This document shows positions 43,569 through 51,525 of a stretch of DNA of 64,000 nt, one piece after another. The DNA lies in NCBI RefSeq assembly GCF_025628985.1, contig NZ_JAOTEM010000001.1, positions 434,001 through 498,000 on the forward strand. Direction: 5' to 3'. The notes under the pieces were generated by a model, which saw only the letters and a list, made by a program, of their open reading frames with translations, ran no database searches and was not told the DNA's origin. The DNA comes from Chryseobacterium edaphi. Its GTDB lineage: Bacteria; Bacteroidota; Bacteroidia; Flavobacteriales; Weeksellaceae. Every line of letters starts with the position of its first letter. The first letter of the stretch is position 1. The position numbers and the translations under genes were made by a program.

Positions 43569-43862
43569 CTTTTACAAAAATAAATAAAGCCAGATCAAAA
43601 ATGGAATAACCTTAGTCCTGAATCAAGAAGGTTTAGTCAAAAGTCAACTAAGCTTTGGATAAAATCGAATAAGCTTAGGACGGAATCAACTAGACATTGG
43701 CTGAAGTAAAACAGGCTCCGGTCAAAATCAAATAGTCTTAGTCTAAAGTCAACTAGGCTTTGGACAAAATCAAATAGACCTTGGCTCGGGTCAACAAGGC
43801 ATTGTCTGAAATAAACAGAAAGCCGTTCTAAATAAATGGATGACCAGCTGAAATGAGTGTTA
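43569..43862. repeat. degenerate 21-bp tandem repeat, about 14 units
   Basis: The 400-bp spacer between hmuS and the ChaN-like gene consists of head-to-tail 21-bp units with approximate consensus CTTTGGnCnAAATCAAnTAGn and no spacers. Clear units start at 43611, 43632, 43653, 43674, 43695, 43716, 43737, 43758, 43779 and 43800; weaker ones at 43569, 43590, 43821 and 43842. Units 43632-43736 resemble units 43737-43841 in order, implying a 105-bp higher-order duplication. Read as 7-codon repeats the plus frame has stops, so it is not a present-day gene. The 21-bp period equals two helical turns, placing an A-tract on the same face each time. Confidence 0.8.
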
Positions 43863-43898
43863 AAAATTTTTAGTAAATTAAAACAATAAAAAATAATA

Positions 43899-44771
43899 AT
43901 GAAAAATATATTCGCAGCGATTTTGATGATGGCTTTTTGTTTTTCAAATGCACAAAACCTGAAAGCTTTTCAGTTTTATACTCAAAAGGGTAAAGAAATA
44001 AAAACCGATAAATTAGTAAAAGAACTTGCTGGTTATGATATAGTTTTTATTGGTGAAAACCACAACAGCTCGATCAATCACTGGCTGCAGCTGAAAATCA
44101 CCGAAGCATTATTTGCAAAGAAAAACGGACAGATCATTTTGGGAGCCGAAATGTTTGAAAGAGATAATCAATCCCAGCTGGATAATTATTTAAGCGGGAA
44201 ATTTGATGCTAAAATGTTGAAAGATTCAGCCCGTCTCTGGAATAATTATACAACAGATTACAAACCTTTGGTTGATTTTGCAAAAGATAAAAAACTGAAG
44301 TTCATAGCCACTAACATTCCGAGAAAGCACGCGTCTCAAACCGCAAAAGAAGGTCTGGAATCATTGAATAAATTAAGCGAAAAGGAAAAAACATACATTG
44401 CTCAACTTCCCATCAAAGTAACCTTAGACACTCCCGGTTATCCCGAAATGAAAACCATGATGGGAGAACATGCAGAAGGTACAAAGGTGATGAATTTCAT
44501 TTCTGCACAGGCAATAAAAGATGCGACAATGGCAGAATCTATCCTGAAAAATTTTGAATCCGGAAAAACATTCATCCACTACAACGGAAATTTCCACACC
44601 AAAGAATTTGGCGGAATTTACTGGTACATCAAACAGAAAAATCCGAACCTGAAAATGGCAGTCATCTCCGTTTTCGAATCTGAAGATCCTGAACTAAAAA
44701 TCCCTGCAAAAGAGTATATCCCGACAAATTTTAATCTGATTATTCCTGCGGATATGACGAAAACGTATTAA
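43899..44771 (+). CDS. ChaN family (heme-regulated lipoprotein-like, TIKI superfamily) protein
   Basis: 290 residues with signal peptide (KNIFAAILMMAFCFSNAQ). ChaN-like fold: YDIVFIGENHNSSINHWLQLKITEAL at the start, LGAEMFERDNQSQLDNYLSG, FIATNIPRKHAS, and FIHYNGNFHTKEFGGIYWYI with the conserved His pair. ChaN of Campylobacter binds heme and is iron-regulated; the position next to the hmu operon fits. No lipobox Cys is visible, so it is probably soluble in the periplasm. No full Fur-like site precedes it, only a half-site near 43826. Confidence 0.87.
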   Translation: MKNIFAAILMMAFCFSNAQNLKAFQFYTQKGKEIKTDKLVKELAGYDIVFIGENHNSSINHWLQLKITEALFAKKNGQIILGAEMFERDNQSQLDNYLSGKFDAKMLKDSARLWNNYTTDYKPLVDFAKDKKLKFIATNIPRKHASQTAKEGLESLNKLSEKEKTYIAQLPIKVTLDTPGYPEMKTMMGEHAEGTKVMNFISAQAIKDATMAESILKNFESGKTFIHYNGNFHTKEFGGIYWYIKQKNPNLKMAVISVFESEDPELKIPAKEYIPTNFNLIIPADMTKTY

Positions 44772-44897
44772 TTTTATTCCCGCAGATTTCACAGATTTTC
44801 ACAGATGTTTTTACTGAAAAAAATCCTGAAAAATCTGCTCAATCAGCAAAATCTGTGTGAGTAATAAAAAACAACAGATCAATAATAAATCAATAGG

Positions 44898-44919
44898 AAC
44901 GGGCTTTAGCCCGTTTTTT
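44898..44919 (+). terminator. terminator-like hairpin GGGCTTTAGCCC
   Basis: AACGGGC-TTTA-GCCCGTT followed by T6, 126 nt after the ChaN stop. A second GGCTTTAGCC core occurs 36 nt later (TTGGCTTTAGCCAA) without a T-run. The 126-nt gap before it holds decayed copies of AAATCTG(T/C) and CACAGATTT in both orientations. Confidence 0.65.
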
Positions 44920-44967
44920 AATGAAAATAAATTCAGTTGGCTTTAGCCAAAACATATAAACATCATT

Positions 44968-44975
44968 ATATTTGT
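44968..44975 (+). promoter_or_regulatory. -7 box of the exported deformylase homologue
   Basis: TATATTTG matches TAnnTTTG; the ATG at 44993 follows 17 nt later. It overlaps the alternative TTG start at 44972, which is therefore unlikely. Confidence 0.7.
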
Positions 44976-44992
44976 TAAACATTCCCAAAACA

Positions 44993-45622
44993 ATGAAAAA
45001 ACTCTCTTTACTCCTCATATTTATCATCAGTTTCATTAATGCACAAAAACTGACGTCAGCAGAAGTTTCTATAATCAATCAAGGTGATGCAAAAACCGCA
45101 TTACCCATTTTTCAAACCACAGATTCTCATCAGCAAACTACCTTATTAGATCAGTCAAAAGAAATTGATCCGACTGATCCGAATACCGCAACATTGGTTT
45201 TAAGAATGAAAGAATCTCTGTTATCAACCGACGGTGGAGTAGGAATCGCCGCACCACAAGTAGGAATCAACAGAAAAGTAATCTGGGTTCAGCGTTTTGA
45301 TAAAACGGGAGAGCCATTAGAATATTTCATCAATCCTGTCATCACCTGGAAATCTGAACTACAGAATCTCGGTCCGGAAGGTGATCTGTCGATTCCAGAA
45401 TTCCGTGGACAGTTTTACAGAAGCAAAGTGATTCAGCTGCAATATGTAGATTTAAAAGGACAAAAATATTCAGAAATTGTTGAAGGATTTACGGCAGTGA
45501 TTTTCCAGCACGAAATCGACCATCTCTTTGGAATTTTAATTTCAGATAAAAAAGAAAAGGAACTGAATGATGAGTATATAGAAGTAGATGCTTATAAGAA
45601 GAGTGATTCGGTGAAGAGGTAA
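44993..45622 (+). CDS. exported peptide deformylase homologue
   Basis: 209 residues from ATG 44993. Peptide deformylases are normally cytosolic and remove the formyl group from nascent chains. This one has an N-terminal signal peptide (KKLSLLLIFIISFINAQ), so it should act outside the cytoplasm. Motif I GVGIAAPQVG (82-91) and motif III HEIDH (173-177) are intact, with both His ligands and the catalytic Glu. Motif II reads EGDLS (129-133): Asp131 replaces the metal-ligand Cys of EGCLS. Activity, metal and substrate are therefore open. Monocistronic. Confidence 0.88.
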   Translation: MKKLSLLLIFIISFINAQKLTSAEVSIINQGDAKTALPIFQTTDSHQQTTLLDQSKEIDPTDPNTATLVLRMKESLLSTDGGVGIAAPQVGINRKVIWVQRFDKTGEPLEYFINPVITWKSELQNLGPEGDLSIPEFRGQFYRSKVIQLQYVDLKGQKYSEIVEGFTAVIFQHEIDHLFGILISDKKEKELNDEYIEVDAYKKSDSVKR

Positions 45623-45680
45623 AGTTTTTCTACATCATTTTCAGATAGAAATCCATCAAAATAATTTTAATAAATTTTAG

Positions 45681-46232
45681 TTATTTGAATCTTACAATTA
45701 TTCTTGTTCTTTGACCTTCATCAATTCCAAAGATGAAACTATAAATGTGAGTTGAGTCATTATCCCATCTTACAATCTTTTGCCACCAATAATCAATTTT
45801 TTCACTTTTCTCAATACCTTTTTGAGATAAGCTTTTTGAAATCATATCTTTATTTGACTGGTAAAGATTATCAATAAAATGTTCTTTTAAATCATCTTGA
45901 TTCCAGCTATATTCAATCAAGCGAACAATACTGTCGTTCTTAGTGAAAAAATATGAAATTTCAGTATTTAAATTAGTGGTGTCTCTACGATAAATCTTTG
46001 GTTGTTCAAACTGATACTTTTCAATTTCCGGAAAATATTCTTTCGAAAGTGCAATATTGAATGGTTTTGTGTATTCAATTCCATTATTTTTATTTTCAAT
46101 ATTCGAAATGTCTGAAAATTTAATTTGTTCAAGTTCTATAGATGTATTTTGAATTCTTACTCTCTCAAAATTATCTTTCGGTTTACAATTAATTACTGAA
46201 AAAATAACTAGAATTTGAATGTATAGCTTCAT
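45681..46232 (-). CDS. hypothetical lipoprotein
   Basis: 183 residues. N-terminus KLYIQILVIFSVINCKPKD has a plausible lipobox (VINC, Cys about 16). The rest has polar alternating strands and Trp-rich motifs (YSWNQDDLKEHF, DYWWQKIVRWDN) with no family I recognise. Isolated between convergent and co-directional genes. Codon use is AT-rich like other accessory genes here. Confidence 0.72.
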   Translation of the reverse strand: MKLYIQILVIFSVINCKPKDNFERVRIQNTSIELEQIKFSDISNIENKNNGIEYTKPFNIALSKEYFPEIEKYQFEQPKIYRRDTTNLNTEISYFFTKNDSIVRLIEYSWNQDDLKEHFIDNLYQSNKDMISKSLSQKGIEKSEKIDYWWQKIVRWDNDSTHIYSFIFGIDEGQRTRIIVRFK

Positions 46233-46277
46233 AAATGTTTTTTATAAAAATACTAATTTAATTGTCAAAACTGCAAA

Positions 46278-46307
46278 CAAAAAAATCCACCTCCAAAGGA
46301 AGCAGAT
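46278..46307 (-). terminator. terminator after ohr
   Basis: Minus strand ATCTGCTTCC-TTT-GGAGGTGGAT (10-bp stem, three wobbles) followed by T6. Confidence 0.75.
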
Positions 46308-46330
46308 TCATATAATTAAAGAAAAAAATC

Positions 46331-46753
46331 TTAGTTATTCGTCACCGAAAGTTTCACCTCAATATTATTTCTTGTCGCATTAGAATAGGGACAAATCTGA
46401 TGAGCTTTCTCTGTTAGTTCCTGAGCTTCTTCAAGAGAAACTCCAGGAATATTCACATCCAATTCTGCAGCCAAACCAAAACCACCGTCTTCATTCTGTC
46501 CGATGCTCACTTTTGCAGCTACCGAAGTTTCTCCAGTTTCAATTTTAGATTTGCTGATGATCAAATTCAATGCGCTGTCAAAGCAAGCGGCATATCCTGC
46601 TGCGAAAAGCATTTCAGGATTGGTGAAGTCGTCATTGGCTCCGCCTAATCCTTTTGGCATTCTCACTTCAAGATCCAAAACTCCGTTATCGCTTTTTACC
46701 TGTCCGTTTCTTCCGCCTTTTGCGGTAACGTTGGTTGTATATAATGTTTTCAT
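46331..46753 (-). CDS. ohr: organic hydroperoxide resistance protein Ohr (OsmC family)
   Basis: Thiol peroxidase that reduces organic and lipid hydroperoxides. 140 residues. Both redox cysteines are present: Cys57 in AAGYAACFDSAL and Cys121 in HQICPYSNATR, the Ohr signature rather than OsmC. Starts directly after the ohrR stop (46754), so the two are translationally coupled. Third gene of the nitroreductase-ohrR-ohr unit. Confidence 0.96.
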   Translation of the reverse strand: MKTLYTTNVTAKGGRNGQVKSDNGVLDLEVRMPKGLGGANDDFTNPEMLFAAGYAACFDSALNLIISKSKIETGETSVAAKVSIGQNEDGGFGLAAELDVNIPGVSLEEAQELTEKAHQICPYSNATRNNIEVKLSVTNN

Positions 46754-47188
46754 TTATTTTTGAATTTTATTTAAAATTTTCTGAACGGTTTCTTTCAATT
46801 CCAAAAGATCTTCAGTCGAAAGATTCAGTTTTTCCTGCATTTTCCGCGGAATTTCACAAGCTTTTTCTTGTAAATTTCTTCCTGCATCATCCAGAAAAAC
46901 TTCTACCACTCTTTCATCTTCTTTTTTTCTTTTTCTGATGATAAAACCTTTAGATTCCAATCTTTTGAGAAGAGGTGTTAAAGTTCCGCTGTCGAGATAC
47001 AGTTTTTCACCGATTTGATTTACGGTTAATCCGTCTTTTTCCCAAAGTATCATCATCACAAGATATTGCGAATAGGTAATGCCCAATTCGTCAAGAAACG
47101 GACGGTAAAGTCCGGTCATTTCCTTTGCGATAACGTAAAACGGAAAGCATAGCTGATTTCCTAATTTGGGTGTGTCGTGATTTTCCAT
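46754..47188 (-). CDS. ohrR: MarR-type organic peroxide sensor OhrR
   Basis: 144-residue winged-helix repressor inactivated by oxidation of a single N-terminal Cys. Cys14 (NQLCFPFYVIAKEMTGLYRPFLDELG) is at the conserved position with the following Tyr residues. Recognition helix region LYLDSGTLTPLLKRLESKGFI and wing RKRKKEDERVVEVFL are typical. It lies 29 bp after the nitroreductase gene and abuts ohr. The likely binding site is 47930-47955. Confidence 0.94.
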   Translation of the reverse strand: MENHDTPKLGNQLCFPFYVIAKEMTGLYRPFLDELGITYSQYLVMMILWEKDGLTVNQIGEKLYLDSGTLTPLLKRLESKGFIIRKRKKEDERVVEVFLDDAGRNLQEKACEIPRKMQEKLNLSTEDLLELKETVQKILNKIQK

Positions 47189-47217
47189 AATTCAGAGATG
47201 AATTTGAGGCGAAAATA

Positions 47218-47850
47218 CTATTTTCTGATGATAAATTCCTCCATCGGAATTCTTACTTTTTTCATGTTGGATAGCCAGTCATTTTCGGTATCTCTATAGC
47301 CAAGATATAAAAGCGTAACACTTTTTAAACCTAATTCTTTAAGACCAAGAATTTCGTCAACAACTTGATTATTAAAACCTTCTGCAGGGGTAGAATCGAT
47401 TTTCAATTCAGCCGCCTGAGCCATTGCCAAACTTAAAGCGATATACGTTTGTCTTGCTGTGTGAGCAAAATGCTGTTCGGGAGTTTGAGCGTTGTACAGA
47501 TCTTTGATCATATCGGTATAACTGCTGAAACGTCCCTGTGGTAAATCTCTCACGTCCGTATGATGATCGTATACTTTATCAATTTTCTCATTTGAATAGC
47601 TGTCCCACGCTGCAAAAACCAAAACGTGAGAAGAATCTCTCATCACTTCAGGATTAAATGCACCACTCACCATTTTCTCTTTTAATTCCTGATTTTCTAC
47701 TACTATAACACGGAAAGGTTGTAATCCTGATGAAGTAGGAGCTAATCTCGCAGCTTCTAAAATTTTATTTAAATCTTCTTGTGATACTTTTTTTGTTGAG
47801 TCATACGCTTTTACGGCATGTCTCCAGTTTAAATCTTCTATTAACGACAT
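47218..47850 (-). CDS. NAD(P)H-dependent nitroreductase family protein
   Basis: 210-residue FMN-dependent oxidoreductase (NfsB-like). Seen: RHAVKAYDSTKKVSQEDLNKILEAARLAPTSSGLQPFRVIVV with the FMN-binding Arg/Ser positions, and LKSVTLLYLGYRDTENDW near the C-terminus. Physiological substrate unknown (quinones, nitroaromatics or dehydropteridines in relatives). As first gene of the ohrR-ohr operon it is probably induced by organic peroxides, unlike the usual ohr neighbourhood. Confidence 0.9.
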   Translation of the reverse strand: MSLIEDLNWRHAVKAYDSTKKVSQEDLNKILEAARLAPTSSGLQPFRVIVVENQELKEKMVSGAFNPEVMRDSSHVLVFAAWDSYSNEKIDKVYDHHTDVRDLPQGRFSSYTDMIKDLYNAQTPEQHFAHTARQTYIALSLAMAQAAELKIDSTPAEGFNNQVVDEILGLKELGLKSVTLLYLGYRDTENDWLSNMKKVRIPMEEFIIRK

Positions 47851-47917
47851 TGTTTTGTTATTTTTTTATTTGTTTAAAATCTTTGATTAGAATAATTATC
47901 TTATCAAATTAACAAAG

Positions 47918-47925
47918 CAAAGGTA
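47918..47925 (-). promoter_or_regulatory. -7 box of the nitroreductase-ohrR-ohr operon
   Basis: TACCTTTG on the minus strand matches TAnnTTTG, about 67 nt upstream of the ATG. Confidence 0.7.
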
Positions 47926-47929
47926 GTGA

Positions 47930-47955
47930 ACAATTAAATTGTGTGCAATTTAATT
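47930..47955 (-). promoter_or_regulatory. candidate OhrR operator
   Basis: AATTAAATTG-TGTG-CAATTTAATT is a perfect 10-bp-arm inverted repeat; its first half overlaps the smaller palindrome ACAATT-A-AATTGT, close to the OhrR consensus (ACAATT...AATTGT) known from other bacteria. It starts 4 nt upstream of the -7 box, where bound repressor would block the -33 region. Confidence 0.7.
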
Positions 47956-47999
47956 TTAGGAAATGTGTTTTAGATGAGATCTAAGGTATCTAATATTTA

Positions 48000-48431
48000 T
48001 TATATAGATTTAGATCTTGTCCAGACGTCATTTAATTCATCAAGAATATTTTGATATTGTAATTTAAATTGCTCGATTGTAATCTGATCAATTTCATAAT
48101 CTTGTTTTTCTCTAAATTCAATTGCAAATTTTAATTTATAAATTTCATTCAAGGCATCATTATAAGCTATCCACATTCCCTTGTTGTCGAAAAAAGTATT
48201 ATAAGCACTTATTACTGTGATACAGCCTGAAATTACTAATGCAATAATTCTAAGTATATCTTTTATTATTTCGAAATTTAGTCCTAAAACAATTGTTGAC
48301 ATTGCTGCTAAAATTGTTATACTTAAATAAGTCCAAAAAGCAACTCTCCTGTAATATAATCTACTGCTATTTATACGTGTTATTCTTCTGTCAATTTGTT
48401 CTTTAAGAAATTTCAATTGTTCTGATTCCAT
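48000..48431 (-). CDS. SLATT/DUF4231-like two-helix membrane protein
   Basis: 143 residues: basic N-terminal helix with KEQIDRRITRINSSRLYYRRVAFWTYL, two adjacent membrane helices (about 30-52 and 58-80), then a soluble helical tail. Two close membrane helices followed by YNTFFDNKGMWIAYNDALNEI resemble the SLATT/DUF4231 group of 2TM proteins, often predicted pore-forming effectors of nucleotide-signalling defence systems. No CD-NTase or SLOG gene is adjacent, so a defence role is only inference. Confidence 0.7.
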   Translation of the reverse strand: MESEQLKFLKEQIDRRITRINSSRLYYRRVAFWTYLSITILAAMSTIVLGLNFEIIKDILRIIALVISGCITVISAYNTFFDNKGMWIAYNDALNEIYKLKFAIEFREKQDYEIDQITIEQFKLQYQNILDELNDVWTRSKSI

Positions 48432-48589
48432 GATATGGTTTATTTTTACAATAAAATTATATCATAGACGAATCATAAAAAATAACTATTTATAGCTATT
48501 TTTATGGTCATAGAGAAATCAATAAATAACATTTTTGAGTACTAATTTATTAGATAAAATCATTTCAATACTACTTGATAAAATATTTT

Positions 48590-48620
48590 GAAAAAAAAAT
48601 CTGCCTCAAAAGAAACAGAT
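48590..48620 (-). terminator. terminator after lipB
   Basis: Minus strand ATCTGTTTC-TTTT-GAGGCAGAT then T8; 20 nt after the lipB stop. It also ends the trp operon if trpA reads into lipB. Confidence 0.88.
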
Positions 48621-48639
48621 CAATATAATTAAACAAATT

Positions 48640-49371
48640 CTAAGTATTCCCAACCAGTTCCGCTCCAAAAACATCCGCAAAATGCTTTCTCATCTTCAAC
48701 TTAATATCTTCAACTTCTTCAACTGTCAATTCTCTTTCCAATTCTCTTTTTAAAGAAGTCACCTGTTTATCTTTAATTCCGCATGGAATAATGTATTCAA
48801 AATAACGCATATCTGTATTGACATTAAACGCAAAACCATGCAAAGTCACCCAACGGGAAGCTTTTACACCCATTGCACAGATTTTTCTGGCATAAGGTTT
48901 TCCGACATCCAGCCAAACTCCGGTTTCTCCCGGTGAACGTTCACCTTTTAAACCAAATTCAGCCATCGTTCTGATAATTACTTCTTCGAGATTTCGCATG
49001 TATAAATGAATATCGGTAAAGAAATTTTCAAGATCTAAAATCGGGTAACCCACAATCTGTCCGAAACCATGATAGGTAATGTCTCCGCCACGATTTACTT
49101 TGACGAAGGTAGCTTCGATTTCCTTTAATTTATCAATTCCGGCAAGCATATTTTCTTCATGACCGCTTTTTCCCAAAGTGTAAACGTGAGGATGCTCCAC
49201 CAAAAGAAAATGGTTGGAAGTTGTAAGACGTTCTTCAGCGGGCAAGTCGCGGTTTTTGATTTTGGTATCGATGATTTCCTTCATCAGACTTTCCTGATAA
49301 TCCCAGGAAGACTGATAATCTTTTACGCCCAGATCTTCAAATGCTACGACTTTATTTTGATGTGTGTTCAT
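48640..49371 (-). CDS. lipB: lipoyl(octanoyl) transferase
   Basis: Transfers octanoate from acyl-carrier protein to lipoyl domains, the first step of lipoic acid synthesis. 243 residues. Seen: HFLLVEHPHVYTLGKSGHEENML, RGGDITYHGFGQIVGYPILDL, CAMGVKASRWVTLHGFAFNVN and the catalytic Cys in IIPCGIKDKQVTSL with the Lys of GVKASRW. Located 31 bp after trpA on the same strand, so it may be partly read from the trp operon. Confidence 0.95.
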   Translation of the reverse strand: MNTHQNKVVAFEDLGVKDYQSSWDYQESLMKEIIDTKIKNRDLPAEERLTTSNHFLLVEHPHVYTLGKSGHEENMLAGIDKLKEIEATFVKVNRGGDITYHGFGQIVGYPILDLENFFTDIHLYMRNLEEVIIRTMAEFGLKGERSPGETGVWLDVGKPYARKICAMGVKASRWVTLHGFAFNVNTDMRYFEYIIPCGIKDKQVTSLKRELERELTVEEVEDIKLKMRKHFADVFGAELVGNT

Positions 49372-49402
49372 GCCTTTTATTAACAGACAAATTTAGTGAT
49401 TT

Positions 49403-50137
49403 TTAATTTTTTATTGAATGAATAAAATCTATGGCATTTATCTTCCAATCTTTATCGTTCAGCAGAATATTGACGAAGGCAGTTCCTATGATTCCGCCGT
49501 CTGCTTTTTCTGTGACATTTTCAAAATCTTCTTTAGACTTAATTCCAAAGCCTATCATTACTGGATTTTTTAAGGGAAGAGAAGCGATTCTTGACAGATA
49601 ATCCTCATTTTTCAAAACTGTATTCTCACTTCCCGTTGTGGAAGATGAACTTACCGCATACAAAAAGCCTGAACTTAGAGAATCCAGATATAAAATTCTG
49701 TCAACGGAAGTTTCAGGGGTGATCAGGAAAGTAAAATTCAAATTGTATGTTTCTAAAATTTTATGATAATTTTTTTCGAATTCGATGGGTGGAAGATCTG
49801 GAATAATTAAACCTGAAATTCCACTTTCTGAACATTCTCTGCAGAAATTTTCAAATCCGAAACTTAATACCGGATTAATATATCCCATTAAAATAATCGG
49901 AATTTTAATTTCGTTTTTAATGGATTTCAATTGAGAAAAAAGTTTTTCAATGGTCATTCCATTTTTCAAAGCCAATTCATGTGCTTTTTGAATAACTGGT
50001 CCGTCTGCGACAGGATCGGAATAAGGCATACCGATTTCCATCATATCGGCTCCGGAATCCTGAATGAGTTGTATGATTTCAGCAGTATCTTCCAATTGTG
50101 GAATTCCTGCTGTGAAATATATATTGAGTTTTTTCAT
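49403..50137 (-). CDS. trpA: tryptophan synthase alpha chain
   Basis: Cleaves indole-3-glycerol phosphate to indole, which is channelled to TrpB. The start is ATG 50137 (KKLNIYFTAGIPQLEDT); the open frame further upstream runs through the dispersed repeat and is not part of the protein. 244 residues. Catalytic Glu and Asp in GADMMEIGMPYSDPVADGPVIQ, loop YAVSSSSTTGSE with the phosphate-binding GFGIKS. Last gene of the trp operon. Confidence 0.96.
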   Translation of the reverse strand: MKKLNIYFTAGIPQLEDTAEIIQLIQDSGADMMEIGMPYSDPVADGPVIQKAHELALKNGMTIEKLFSQLKSIKNEIKIPIILMGYINPVLSFGFENFCRECSESGISGLIIPDLPPIEFEKNYHKILETYNLNFTFLITPETSVDRILYLDSLSSGFLYAVSSSSTTGSENTVLKNEDYLSRIASLPLKNPVMIGFGIKSKEDFENVTEKADGGIIGTAFVNILLNDKDWKINAIDFIHSIKN

Positions 50138-50198
50138 TTTAAAAATTAATTGATTGAGAGATTTTGTTGAATGACAAAGGTTTGTTTTTATAACAAAT

Positions 50199-50290
50199 TT
50201 GCGATCCGGCTTGAACGGAGCTCTTTTTTGTTGGCTGAGCGAAGCCGAAGCCAACAAAAAAAGCGGGAGTGGAAGACGGAATTTACCGCC
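50199..50290 (-). repeat. dispersed hairpin repeat, copy 1 (trpB-trpA spacer)
   Basis: 92-bp element flanked by TTGCGA and GTCGCC-type ends. In the centre GTTGGCT and AGCCAAC arms (extended by T6/A7) enclose GAGCGAAGCCGA. Flanks: CCGGCTTGAACGGAGCTC on one side and GCGGGAGTGGAAGACGGA on the other. Copies 2 and 3 are at 52949 and 58009. Confidence 0.8.
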
Positions 50291-50299
50291 AAAATAATT

Positions 50300-51478
50300 T
50301 TACAGATTCTTCAAATACGTTTCCATATCCTTATCACCGCGGCCGCTTAAACAGATGACAACAATATCATTTTCGTTAAACTTTTTCTTATTTAAAACTG
50401 ACAAAGCATGAGCACTTTCCAAAGCGGGAATAATTCCTTCCAGTTTCGTCAGTTCAAACGCAGATTCCAACGCTTCATCATCATTGATACTGAAAAATTC
50501 TGCACGGTTTTCTTTAAACAAATGCGCATGAAAAGGCCCGATTCCGGGATAATCCAAACCTGCAGAAATAGAATGGGGCTCAATAACCTGTCCGTCATCT
50601 GTCTGCATCACCAGACTTTTACTTCCGTGAAGAACGCCTAAAGTTCCCAGAAAAGTAGTCGCAGCAGATTTTCCAGATTCAACTCCAAAACCTCCTGCTT
50701 CAGCAGCAATGATTTTTACATTTTCTTCATCTACAAAATGATAGAAAGTTCCTGCAGCATTACTTCCGCCACCGACACAGGCAATTATGTAATCAGGATT
50801 TTCTCTTCCGATTTGTTCGTGAAGCTGTTCTTTAATTTCTTTTGAAATTAAACTTTGAAATCTCGCCACCAAATCAGGAAATGGATGTGGTCCAACAACG
50901 CTTCCAATCACATAATGTGTTGTGGTAGAGTTGTTAATCCAATCTCGTAAAGCTTCATTTACTGCATCTTTCAAAGTTTTTGATCCTGAAGTCGCAGGAA
51001 TAACCGTTGCTCCCAACATTTTCATTCTCCCAACATTCGGAGCCTGTCTTGCAATGTCGACTTCGCCCATGTACACGATGCATTCCAAACCCAATAATGC
51101 GCAAGCTGTGGCAGTTGCAACGCCATGTTGTCCGGCTCCTGTTTCAGCGATAATTCTTTGCTTTCCAAGACGTCTCGCCAATAAAACCTGACCCAGAGCA
51201 TTGTTGATTTTATGTGCTCCGGTGTGATTGAGGTCTTCTCTTTTCAGATAAATCTTGGTATTGTATTTTTCACTTAAATTTTTCGCAAAATAAAGTGGAG
51301 TAGCACGACCGACATAATTTTTTAATAAATCCTGATATTCATTTTGAAATTCTTCGGATTCAATGATTTTTAAATAATTATTTTGAAGTTCTTCAACATT
51401 TGGATATAACATTTCTGGGATGAATGCACCACCGAATTCTCCGTAATAGCCGTTTTGGTCTGGGTTTTTATAGCTCAT
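50300..51478 (-). CDS. trpB: tryptophan synthase beta chain
   Basis: PLP enzyme joining indole and serine to give tryptophan. 392 residues from ATG 51478 ([20 protein letters not shown]); the 15 residues further upstream come from the trpF-trpB spacer. PLP Lys in [17 protein letters not shown], phosphate-binding [10 protein letters not shown], and the long conserved [17 protein letters not shown]. Full length. Second-last gene of the operon. Confidence 0.97.
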   Translation of the reverse strand: MSYKNPDQNGYYGEFGGAFIPEMLYPNVEELQNNYLKIIESEEFQNEYQDLLKNYVGRATPLYFAKNLSEKYNTKIYLKREDLNHTGAHKINNALGQVLLARRLGKQRIIAETGAGQHGVATATACALLGLECIVYMGEVDIARQAPNVGRMKMLGATVIPATSGSKTLKDAVNEALRDWINNSTTTHYVIGSVVGPHPFPDLVARFQSLISKEIKEQLHEQIGRENPDYIIACVGGGSNAAGTFYHFVDEENVKIIAAEAGGFGVESGKSAATTFLGTLGVLHGSKSLVMQTDDGQVIEPHSISAGLDYPGIGPFHAHLFKENRAEFFSINDDEALESAFELTKLEGIIPALESAHALSVLNKKKFNENDIVVICLSGRGDKDMETYLKNL

Positions 51479-51496
51479 AAGTAGTATTTTTTTAAG

Positions 51497-51525
51497 CCTT
51501 GTCAAGGTTTTAAACCTTGACAAGG
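51497..51525 (-). repeat. palindrome forming the 3' end of trpF
   Basis: CCTTGTCAAGGTTT-TAAACCTTGACAAGG, 29 bp with nearly perfect 14-bp arms. Its minus-strand copy encodes the last five residues (NLVKV) and the stop of trpF. No long T-run follows immediately, so it is not a typical terminator. Confidence 0.8.

Noticed and set aside
43813..43835. Fur-like operator before the ChaN-like gene
   Set aside because: Only one half (TTCTAAATAA) matches; the other arm is AAACAG and there is no -7 box 5 nt downstream. Probably part of the 21-bp repeat.
43569..43862. CRISPR array
   Set aside because: Units are directly adjacent without spacers, are degenerate, and no cas genes are near.
43611..43862. 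Coding sequence with a 7-residue repeat
   Set aside because: Stops interrupt the best plus-strand frame (for example at the 43695 and 43800 units) and there is no start or signal; the similarity is in DNA, not in a conserved frame.
50138..50257. N-terminal extension of TrpA
   Set aside because: The 40 extra codons run through the dispersed repeat; family alignment begins at KKLNIYFTAGIP.
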